Below are positions 55,052-64,000 of a DNA stretch of 64,000 nt, in pieces (within the stretch, counting starts at the first letter, position 1; each line of letters begins with the position of its first letter). This stretch comes from Anastatus disparis (taxonomy: Eukaryota > Arthropoda > Insecta > Hymenoptera > Eupelmidae): NCBI GenBank assembly GCA_017163975.1, contig JAFFSR010000351.1:3121501-3185500 (forward strand), read 5' to 3'. Below the pieces are notes generated by a model. That model made no database searches. It had not been told where the DNA came from and was given only the letters and a program-made list of their open reading frames with translations. Made by a program: the position numbers and the translations under genes.

Positions 55052-57691
55052 CCCACATAGCATAAAATATTTTTGAAAGCTTTCAGAAATATTTGCAAGG
55101 AAAGAATGAAAGATTTCAAACATCTTTCGATAAAAGATTGTTGAAAGCCCGCTATGTCCGCCTCAGGGACTGCAAATAAATATTTCAATGAAAGTTTTCT
55201 GAAAGATTTCAACAAGATTGTCTAAAATATTTCAAATAAATATTTAGGAAATATTTAAACAATCAAATAAATCTTTCTACAATCTTTCATTGCAAGATTA
55301 TCACAGTTTTAAAAATCTTTTATGAAAGATTTATGAAATATTTCAACAATATTCACGAAAATATTTCAAGGAAATCTTTCTGAAAGATTGATGCAATATT
55401 TCATCGCAAGATTATCACCAGTATAGAAATCTTTCATGAAAGATTTATGAAATATTTCTCCTTTCTTTCAGAAATATATTTACTGTACATATGGATGAAA
55501 TCTTTCATTAGCCTTTTGTGAAAAGTTTTAAGCAGAAATGTTGTTGGAAGCCCGCTGTCCACCTGAGAGACTGCAAGTAAATATTTCAATGAAAGTTTTC
55601 TGAATGATTTCAACAATATTTTTTAAAATAATTCAAATGAATATTTAAGAAATATTTATGCAATATTTCGAAGCAATATTTAAACAATCGAATAAATCTT
55701 TCATGAAAGATTTATGAAAGATTTCAGCAATCTTTAAAGTAATATTTCAAGGGAATCTTTCTGAAAGATTTCTACAATCTTTCAATGCAAGATTATTAAC
55801 ATCATAGAAATCTTTCATGAAAGATTTATGAATGATTTCAGCAATATTTACGATAAAATATTTCAATAAAATATTTCTGAAAGATTTCTACAATCTTTCG
55901 GTAATATCGATATAACACACACACATACACGCACACGCACACGCACACACACATATATTCACAATAATTATAATTTTTATTTTCATAATACTATTGTTCG
56001 CCATGCGAATAAACGGCAGGAGAGGTGAATAATAAAATTAAAACTTTTTAAATAATTCAATTTTAATTGTTTATTAACAGAAAATAACTTTTTTTTATTA
56101 TGAAAGCTTGCCAGCAACTGATCTGTCAAAAATTCTATTTTTCCTTTTTATAACGAAAAATCAATAAACAAATATTTATTTCCATAGCAACTAATTAAAA
56201 ACTATTACAATAAGTGAATATCATTGAGAAAAACTTGTGCAGTGGTCGAACGCCCGTAAAGTAGCCTCTTTGCTTTCACTTTACGTCGTAGTCTCGTCTT
56301 TTGCGTAATACTCACTTGGCGAGAAAAAATTGCGGCCCATAGACTCTTTTCTACGTGCACGCGACCTATTCACCTTTTTTCCAATGATTGTAATAAAATA
56401 ATTGAAAACTCATTAAGTAAACGAGAACAACTATATTATATTTTAATACATTATACTTCTACATGAAATACATATCCACATACATAATTTTACATTCACT
56501 TATAAAGTCGCATTTATCTTTGATGAGATAAGCACTGCGCATGTATGCACTAATCAGAGCTTTTGCCATATATAGTAAGTGAGGTATCCTCTTACCACTT
56601 TGGGACAACATGCGCATTGAACGCGCGTCCTCCAATCGGTATGATTAGGAAACTCAATCGTTGCAGAAAAATAACTCCTAAGAATATTTCATTGAAAGAT
56701 TTCTGAAATAGTTTAACAAGATTTCCAAATCATTTCGAATAAATATTTACACAATATTTCAAGGCCAGATTTAAGCAATCAAATAAATCTTTCATTGCAA
56801 TATTGTAACTATCATAGAATTCTTTCATGAAAGATTTATGAAAGATTTCAGCAATATCAACAGTAATATTTCGGTAAAATATTTCTGAAATATTTCTACA
56901 ATCATTCATTGCAAGATTATCAGAATTACAAAAATCTTTCTTGAAAGATTTATGAAAGATTTCAGCAATATTTACGGTAATATTTCAAGAAAATATTTAT
57001 TAAAGATTTCCACAATCTTTCATTGCAAGATTATCAGAGTTACAAAAATCTTTCATGTAAGATTTATGAAAGATAGTGTGAAGGTTTTTGGTTAAAGCAT
57101 GGAGAACACTGGAGAGAAATCTTTTATTAATCTTTCAAACAGGTTTCTTGAAAAATTTCTATGAAAGCTTCCAGCAATCTTTCATTGTAGTCTAAGTAAA
57201 CCAAAAATCTCGCAGAGAAACATTGTTGAAAGATTTATGAAATATTTCATGAAGCCTTCTCTGTAAGATCGCTAATACATTTCCTTGCAATATTGCATAA
57301 AAGATTTATGAAAGATTGCGTGAAGGTTTCAAGGTACAGCTAGAAGAACGCCTGAGAGAAATCTTTCATAAATCTTTCAACCATGTTTTGTAAAAACTTT
57401 CTTTAAAAGCTTTCAGCAATCTTTCATTGTAATCCGAGTAAACTAATAATCTTGCAGAGAAATATTGTTGAAAGATTTATGAAATATTGTTTGTAATATT
57501 TCATCGAGATTTCATGAAATATTTCAATATAATATTACTGTAATATTGCTGAAAGATTTCATTGAAAGATTTTTCATTCGTTTGTTATATCTTGCTACGA
57601 AATATTTCAACAATATTAATAAAATATTTCTAAGAAATCTTTCACTGAAAGATTTTGATATGTTTCACTGTTTTATTTTATGCTATGTGGG
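55052..57691. mobile_element. 2.64-kb fold-back/array element CCCACATAGC with GA duplication (FB3)
   Basis: Ends CCCACATAGCATAAAATA and TATTTTATGCTATGTGGG; GA at 55050-55051 and 57692-57693. Deleting the element plus one GA rejoins gag in frame (NQIN then EWIDG). The interior is a long chain of AATCTTTCATGAAAGATTT and AATATTTC-type words in both orientations, with ~100-bp periodicity, interrupted near 55915-56690 by unrelated DNA that includes a (CA)n run at 55918-55952. No coding. Related ends are at 5748-5811 and 49360-49375. Confidence 0.9.
55910..56695. other. Unrelated segment inside the FB3 array
   Basis: The AATATTTC array stops at about 55915 with a (CA)n microsatellite and resumes at about 56680 (AAGAATATTTCATTGAAAG). 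Between them is normal-composition sequence (TAAAGTAGCCTCTTTGC, CTCACTTGGCGAGAAAAA, GTGCACGCGACCTATTCACC) with no open frame. It could be captured DNA or a nested insertion; its edges show no clear inverted repeat. Confidence 0.5.
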
Positions 57692-58959
57692 GAATGGATT
57701 GATGGGATAGTGACTGACTTTGTAAAACACAAGAAGGAGAACACTGCCAGAACTGCAGAAGTTAAAAGTCAAGTTACTACACTTAAAAGAAAGGTAAGAA
57801 ATGATTCATATTTACCTAAAACTAACAAAAATAACACCATTACTAAAAACTTAGAAGAGCATGAAATTAAAAGAATAGTTAAAAAAAATTTACTAACTTA
57901 AATTGAATGAACTAATTAACAGTAGTAGTCTAAGCACGTCGCAAAATAACCAAACGAATTTGATTATTAAACGAGAGTATTAAATAACGAACGTTGCTAA
58001 ATTAGATGTATTCATATATAATTTAACAGCAGAATTGAGAGTATTAGATCTGTTATATGTCATAGATTCGATTATAAAATCAGAACGTAAATTAGACGAA
58101 AGTACTATAGAGAACAATAAATTAAGGATTCGCGATATTATAATGTATAGAATTGACGATAATTATCATATGAAATTACCGCAAATAAAGGATTCAGTTG
58201 AATCATTATCATAAATTAAAGAAATAAAAAGATGTAAAGCTTATTTGACAACAATGATGGTGAAACAAAAATTATATCAGATAAGATATCAACCAAATAA
58301 AGAAAAAGTAACTGCGTTCTGGGATCGGTTTGAGGCATTGATTAGAATTCATGATAATATTTCAACAGCAGCAAAAATAAGTAAAGCAGAAATGAGAAAC
58401 TTGTTCTACAATGCAATAGTATAAAAAATACCACAAATTCAATAGACTAACTTTTTCATCAAAACAATATTGGAAAAGATCTTGATTATAAACGAATGAA
58501 AAATTATATTTTACAGCTGGAAGCGCTAAATACGATGGATAAGAAAGAGTTACATAAGGAGGAAGCCACCACACTCTTTATCAAGGATAAAGATCGCTGC
58601 TACAAATGTGGCATATTGGGACATCACGCAGTTGAAAGCAAGAACCAAAGAATGATGTGCTATTGTAGGAAATATAAAGGCCTTACAGCGGAAAATTGCT
58701 GCTACAAGGACGATGAAAAGCGAGATAGACAAGACGACAGAAGTTATGGAAATCAAATGTTTGAAAGCGGTAATTACAATAAGAAACATGTAATTCGATC
58801 GAACTTTAAACATTAAAGTAATGGCAAATTAAATAATTTCGATGAAAAAAGACGCAAATTAGATCGAGAAAAGGGAAACTATCGTAGTATAAATAGAAAT
58901 CGCGCAAACACTGATCATAAGATTAGAACAGAGAAGACAGAAGTAATCATTCGATGTCG

Positions 58960-59760
58960 AAAGGTAAACTAAAGTCATTATTTGTAAATAGCTCTAAAGA
59001 ATTAAATGAAACTATATATGAGAATAAATTAATCAGATTCTTAGCTGATTCTGGTGCATCACAGCACGTGTCGAATTCTCGATTAATATTTAAAACATTA
59101 GATACCAAATAACGAGTAGAAATTCGATGTGTAAATAAAAATAGAACCGCTACATCTTAACGGGATGTCGGAGCTGCTGGACACAATTTTTGATTTTATT
59201 ATTTTATTGATGTCTTTTTAAATTCGTAATTTAAACAATTTTAATGACTTGTCTGCACTAAAGCTATGTTAATACAATAATTTTTGTTGAAATAAAAAAT
59301 CATTTGGACTTGTTATTTTTTTATAAGCTTGGAATGGAAATTAAATATCAAGCTCGATAAACCTAATCTCAAAATATTATATTTCGAAAAATCATTTATA
59401 ACTTTTTATGTAAGGTATTCTGGTAAATTCTGTAAGTTGTCCGCACTCAAGTTTAGTATTACAAATTTTCTTATTGTAATGAAAGAACTCGATCTAACGG
59501 ACCGTTTACTCGTGAACTCAGAATTAAAATATTAATGAATTATTTTAGAAGGTAGCGAGCTCTGCCATGCCCTTAATAGACAGAAAAGAAATAAAACTAG
59601 ATAATGTGATGCGGAATCTTTAGATGAAAAATGGTTATCGTTGAGAAAGTTTATAGATCAGAGGTTAAGCTTCTATTTAGGGAATAAATAAAAATTTTAG
59701 ATCTGCACTTTAAAGAAACTTTCTTGTCAGGAATTTACGATAAGCCTTTCTGTACCATCG
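58960..59760 (+). pseudogene. Copia protease region, split by a TTAA MITE
   Basis: 59035-59075 encodes FLADSGASQHVSNSRLIF: the aspartic protease active-site motif (D-S-G-A) followed by the copia-typical S.H. After a stop at about 59110 and IRCVNKNRTATS, a 412-bp MITE interrupts at 59157. The frame after it (DRKEIKLDNVM) is stop-ridden. Further on, IYDKPFCTIEF near 59735 is compatible with the protease-integrase linker. Confidence 0.7.
59161..59572 (+). mobile_element. 412-bp TTAA MITE, copy inserted in copia protease
   Basis: TTAA at 59157-59160 and 59573-59576; ends CGGGATGTCGGAGCTG and GAGCTCTGCCATGCCC. Same length as the inverted copy at 33927-34338 and colinear with the degenerate copy from 25165. 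A 68-codon open frame (59329-59535) has an equivalent in the 33927 copy. Confidence 0.92.
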
Positions 59761-60059
59761 AATTCAAATCAAATAAAAATATCAATGAGAAAAACAATGA
59801 ACTTTCAAATGTGATTTCTTATAGAACAAATAACAATTATAAACATTAGACTAGAAGTGTTACTAAAGAAGAGCTTAAAAACAGAGAGAGAGAGAAGTAC
59901 CAGCTGGAGACGAGAAAAAGACTCTTAGATATTCAGATTTCGACAGAACTATAAGTGACATAAAAATAACCACAGAAATTACTCTAGAAGAAGAAAATAT
60001 AAGTAAATAAGATATGAATAAGGAAAATTTTGATAAAAGAGATAATCAAGCTAAACTCT

Positions 60060-60506
60060 GACATATTATATTAAGACACACCTCACTATATTACCTCAAG
60101 GAAGTTCAAAGACAAAATTTAGACTTGAATGAACTAAGGAAAGTAAATTTCGACAAGGAAATATTAAATTGTAAAATCTGTGACATCTCTAAGTTCAACA
60201 GACTGTCTTTCTCATCGACAAGGAAAAGAGCAACAAGTCCTTTATCAATAGTGCACAGTGACACTATATGGGGCCAATTAGTCCAAAAAGTTATCCAAAA
60301 GGATATCGCTTTAGAAACGTGTTCATTGATGACTACTCAAGATTATCAATTGCTTACACAATTAAAAATAAATCTGAAGCTAGTGACTACTTAGATTTGT
60401 TCATCACTAGTGCAAGAAACTTACTTGTAAGAGACGCCAAATTTTGTTACTTAAGGTGCGATTGAGGAACAGAATTTACAGGAAATAGTTCTACAGACAT
60501 ATTAGA
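60060..60506 (+). pseudogene. Copia integrase fragment
   Basis: 60075-60260 encodes the zinc-binding N-terminus (LRHTSLYYLKEVQRQ..., CKICDISKFNRLSF) and SIVHSD, the first catalytic Asp. A frameshift near 60270 continues as [20 protein letters not shown] and [18 protein letters not shown] (second Asp), then CYLRCD, a stop, GTEFTGNS. The element stops at 60507 where FB1 begins, so the rest of integrase, RT and RNase H are absent. Confidence 0.85.
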
Positions 60507-61986
60507 CAAAGAGTATAGCCGAATAAGTATGTGAAAATCGCCTTAACTCGGATTTCCCTGGAACTTTGCTTATTCTTTTGTCTTGTCAAAAAAATTAGAT
60601 CCTGAAAGTTTCAGATCCTTTGTCTCAAAATTGGCTTCATAACCTCAAAAAACGAGTTTTTTTGTTTTTTGGCTATAATTAGGCGAATTCTTAATAGTTC
60701 TCCAAAATCCCAAATCGAGGTGAAAGAGGATGGTAAAACGCATATATTTAGTGACTATATAGAAACTCACGAGCCTCAACTATAACCTAAAAATACATTT
60801 AAAAATTTCAAAATGGTCTGTACATTAATTGTATTCATGCATTTTTATTTTTGACTTCTAAAAATTTTTCTTTTTATAAAATATATCATTTGTAATTTTT
60901 GCGGAACTGTAGGAATGGTAAAAGGTATCTAAAATATTGAAAAACTGAAAATTTTAAAGATTTATGGCGTTTTAGAGGTTTAATTGCATTGTGATCATGA
61001 AAATAACACCGAAAACACGTTCAGCGATCCAAAAAACCCCTAAATATTGATATTTAATTGGATTTATATCATGTTCATCCATAAAATACGAGAATAAGCT
61101 TTAAAAAATCGTTTTTTGACCGAAAAGACTCCTGTAATCTTTTTATTACCACCCTAAACTATTATTTCACCACGTCATCTTCAAAGTAACCTTAGAAATT
61201 TATTTACTGACCGATAACCTCCTTGATACTGATTGTTAATCTTATTCAGTGTGATTTTTGGTCAAAATATATGAAATTAACCTCAAAAAATTTACTTAGT
61301 GACTAAAAATGACCTCAACTATTATTTTTCTGTCGTACTCAAAACAACATATTGGACATAAAATATATTGGAGGATCCTAAGAACTTCTCACTGAGATTG
61401 TTTATATTGTTCTGTGCGATGTTTGTCGAGTACCACCTAAATATTGCCAAATAATGCGCCCAGTCAGCAAAAATATTGAGTATTGATATGCTACAGTATA
61501 ATTTAAAAGTAATTAACATCAAAATAGTAATGTAATATTACTAAAATATTTTCTCAGTTTAAAGATATATTTTAAGGAAGTATTTCTAGTGGCATGCCAG
61601 CGTGCCGAGCTTGTGTTGAAGTACAAGTAAGCAGATGAACCCCACACAGCATAAAACGTTTGAAATATTTCTGAAATATTTTGAAACATTTCATGCTGTA
61701 CGAGACAGCTCTGTAGTTTATATTTGTTAGTGTTACTGTATGAGATGTAGTTTCTGATTTTATAAGAGAAATCATGCCCTGATGAGAATCCTGTTCTTTA
61801 CGATATTAACTGTTTGAATTAAAAAATAGAAACAATGATTACATAACACAAGAACGTAATGATACTTTACAAAAATATGCACGTTTAGGCAATATGAAAC
61901 TGAAAATAAATTAGTTTGCTATTGTAATTGATAACGAAAAAAATATTATCTTTATTAAACTTGAAATATGATTTAATTATTAGAAA

Positions 61987-63245
61987 AATTGTTACTTTAT
62001 AAATTACTAATTTTTTATTCGTCTACTATTTATTATTCATTATTTTCCTTTATCATTCAGTTAAATTCAGTTTTTAATTTTAAATAATTTTAAAAATAAT
62101 TATTTAATAGTAATTTGGCAATAAAATATTTTTAAAAAAATTTTGAAGAAAAAAATTGTGTACCCAGGTTTGAACCCATGCTTTGAATTGAAGGACGTGA
62201 TATATAAAAATATGAGGTAATCAAAATCATTTAAGTTAAAATTTAAATGTGATTAAACTTTGAAGGATTTGATGAGCATGTATTACTTTTTGTTTTGATT
62301 GTGGGTTCAAACCTCGGTACACACAATTTTTTTCTTCAAAATTTTTTTTCAAATATCTTAGCACCAAACTATTATTAGGGTAGATGTGGGTATTACAGCG
62401 GAATCAACGTATGATAAACTTTAAACATAAATTAAAGCTTATATATGAAGAAAACTCATCACTTTTATTTTTAATAAAATATTTAAACATTGATTTACTA
62501 GAAAAAAATCAATTAAGCATTAATTATAGAATTAAAAACAAGAAAAAATGAATTTAAAATAAAATGTATTTGTGGCTATTGCTGCGGCCGTGTTTCTCAT
62601 GCTGCGTGCCAGTTACTACTGACACTTTTACATATTCCGTTCGAAAAGTTGAGGTTAGGTTAACCACGTGTTATAAGAATAAAAGGATGCCACAGTAATT
62701 CATATTTGGTGATTTTAATGACGCATAATACTAAGGTGTAAAATTAGAATATTAAATTAGAATATTAAATATGTGCTAGCTGAAATTTCCAAAAAATATA
62801 TAATAAGCAAAGATATATTTTATTTAATAATGATCTTATTTTCATAAAAAAAAATAAAAACAGAAAATATTGACAAATTTAGGATGCATACTTGATCGCG
62901 ATTTTACGAAAGTCATCAAGATTTTAGAACAGTTTAATTTCAAATAACCAATATTAAATATTTTTAGACTTATTTTGTGGGATATATTTTTTAAAACATT
63001 AAATAATACTTATAATATTTGATTATGCATTCAAATATTATTTATGGACACGGAAAAAATTATTTTTACAAATTTTATACGAATAAACAGTAACTAGCAC
63101 CTCCGTAGCAATACCCACATCTACCCTAAATAATTATTTTTAAAATTAAAAACTAAATTTAACTGAATATAAAGAAAAATAATGAATAACAAATAGTAAG
63201 CGAATAAAAAATTAGTAATTTAAAAATTAACAATTTTTTTAATAA
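61987..63245. repeat. Inner palindrome of FB1 copy 2
   Basis: Left arm 61987-62145 (TTACTTTATAAATTACTAAT, TTTAAATAATTTTAAAAATA) mirrors 63130-63245. A second pair encloses the centre: TTTTGAAGAAAAAAATTGTG then TACCCAGGTTTGAACCC at 62138 against GGTTCAAACCTCGGTACAC then AATTTTTTTCTTCAAAA at 62304. A 749-bp element sits inside the right arm at 62378-63126. Confidence 0.7.
62378..63126. mobile_element. 749-bp element GGGTAGATGTGGGTATTAC
   Basis: Ends GGGTAGATGTGGGTATTAC and GCAATACCCACATCTACCC, flanked by TTA (62375-62377) and TAA (63127-63129). The mirror arm near 62095-62110 shows the uninterrupted sequence. The duplication is therefore TA or an imperfect TTA, fitting Tc1/mariner or PIF/Harbinger. 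No coding. Confidence 0.75.
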
Positions 63246-63467
63246 TTAAATCATATTTCAAGTTAAATCAAAGTTTCAACTAAAATAGCAAACTAACTTA
63301 TTTTCAGTTTTATATTGCCTTAACGTGCATATTTTTGTAAATTATCTTTACGTTCTTGTGTTATGTAATCATTGTTTTTATTTTTTAATTCGAACAGTTA
63401 ATACCGTAAAGAATAGAATTTTTATCAGGGCATGATTTTTCTTATATCGCCTGCCTGGAGGAAAAAA

Positions 63468-63535
63468 TGGACACGTCAAATTATAGTTGAAAAACTGGAC
63501 ACGTCAAATTATTGTTGAAGAACCGGACACGTTAA
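63468..63535 (+). repeat. 28-bp tandem repeat TGGACACGTCAAATTAT
   Basis: Units start at 63468, 63496 and 63524, exactly 28 bp apart. The third is cut by an 80-bp insertion and continues after 63612. Confidence 0.88.
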
Positions 63536-63612
63536 AATGAAACCTGGTGATGGCCTGAGATTGTATTCATCTAATCAAGAGGCCAAGTAAATATTAAGAA
63601 GAAGAAGAAGAA
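63533..63612 (+). mobile_element. Short non-LTR 3' tail with (AAG)n
   Basis: GATGGCCTGAGATTG and AATCAAGAGGCCAAG form a partial stem, followed by TAAATATTAAG and (AAG)n. The 8-bp GGACACGT at 63525-63532 is repeated at 63613-63620, a convincing target-site duplication, though it is also part of the tandem unit. Extreme 5' truncation. Confidence 0.72.
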
Positions 63613-63620
63613 GGACACGT

Positions 63621-64000
63621 CGAAAATCTTTTTTTTTTAATTTTGAGTTGATACTACTGATTTCGAATGAAGAAATTTGAAATATGATAAGTAAGAAGTC
63701 TTTTTATGTTTTTTGGATCGCTATTGGAAATTTGAGGTTGGATAAAGATTATGTCATTTGTAAAAGAATGCATATGGCTTACTAATTAGCATTATTTAAA
63801 TGAATTCAAATAATAAATTCATTTAAAAAAATAACTCACTATTGACAATCAGGAATAAAAAACTTAAAATTATTAAAAATTATTGCCAGAGTTTACAAAT
63901 TTCTTTAATAAGTTAATCTTCCATTATAATTATAATTAAAGAATAAACTCTGCTCGATTACTGTTTTTGTCATTAGATTTTTTCTCAAATTTTAGATTTT
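63621..64000. other. AT-rich end of window
   Basis: No gene, RNA or repeat boundary recognised. Confidence 0.5.

Larger units (their letters stand above)
54930..58816 (+). pseudogene. Copia gag, split by a fold-back element
   Basis: The N-terminal coiled-coil part (EEMTKLLAENSSLKEKI) ends at 55051. A 2640-bp insertion follows and the frame resumes at 57694 (EWIDGIVTDFVKHKKE) up to 57901. After stops, 58000-58490 gives the capsid-like region: DVFIYNLTAELRVLDLLYVI, IRDIIMYRIDDNYH, KQKLYQIRYQPNKEKV and TAFWDRFEALIRIHDNI, typical of a copia-family gag. The nucleocapsid zinc knuckle at about 58588-58710 is degraded: CYKCGILGHHAVES (last Cys is Ser) and CYCRKYKGLTAENC (His replaced). Several stops: inactive. 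Confidence 0.78.
60508..63447. mobile_element. Fold-back element FB1, copy 2 (rearranged)
   Basis: Starts AGAGTATAGCCGAATAAG directly after integrase sequence and is colinear with FB1 copy 1 (4243-6085) to about 61985. Its mirror then begins at a different point: 63225-63447 is the inverse of only the loop region (AATATGCACGTTTAGGCAAT ... ATCATGCCCTGAT), and the far arm is missing. So its axis of symmetry differs from copy 1, and it lacks copy 1's TTAA MITE, providing the empty site. Confidence 0.78.

Overview
The window is AT-rich eukaryotic DNA, most likely from an arthropod. It carries insect-type non-LTR retrotransposons, a Ty1/copia element of the kind common in Hymenoptera, a Mutator-like transposase remnant and many TTAA-flanked miniature elements. 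Placing it in Hymenoptera is inference, not proof. No complete host protein-coding gene is visible. Almost every recognisable coding segment is a broken transposable element, and the dominant architecture is nested insertion plus very large inverted repeats.

Layout. 1-3.3 kb: a Mutator-like transposase fragment, a 5'-truncated non-LTR retrotransposon (A) with a (TCAA)n tail, and a palindromic MITE. 4.2-6.9 kb: a fold-back element (FB1) holding a TTAA MITE. 9.8-12.1, 14.9-18.2, 31.2-32.2 and 49.6-51.8 kb: four copies of one long non-coding repeat (R). 13.9-14.6 kb: the C-terminus of a non-LTR reverse transcriptase split by a piggyBac-like MITE. 20.0-21.1 kb: an intact 133-codon ORF with a tesmin/TSO1-like CXC cysteine cluster, followed by a ~140-bp tandem array. 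21.5-22.4 kb: a decayed RT. 22.4-26.2 kb: a giant palindrome with datable insertions in its arms. 26.4-33.5 kb: small MITEs, an LTR-like GC-rich block and tandem repeats.

33.9-45.8 kb (minus strand): a non-LTR element (B) with a zinc-finger ORF1, AP endonuclease and RT. A Harbinger-like MITE splits its ORF2 and a 4.4-kb fold-back element splits its ORF1. The fold-back element contains 155-bp and 244-bp tandem units, two nested palindromes and a 5S-rRNA-derived SINE-like sequence. 46.8-49.1 kb: a GC-rich island with a good-looking donor/acceptor intron pair, either an LTR or host 5' non-coding exons. 52.2-60.5 kb: a degenerate copia element (LTR, gag, protease, integrase) broken by two adjacent TTAA MITEs in its LTR, a 2.6-kb fold-back array in gag and a 412-bp TTAA MITE in protease, and cut off by a second FB1 copy. 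The last 3.5 kb is FB1 and further nested insertions.

The most interesting signal is a set of non-autonomous elements whose ends read CCC...GGG. Three of them (40585-44996, 31982-32083, 55052-57691) show 2-bp target-site duplications (AA, TG, GA). In two cases removing the element plus one duplicate restores an open reading frame across the host gene; in the third, a related repeat copy supplies the empty site. Because so many insertions land in recognisable coding sequence or in one arm of a palindrome, this window allows direct reading of empty sites and insertion order.
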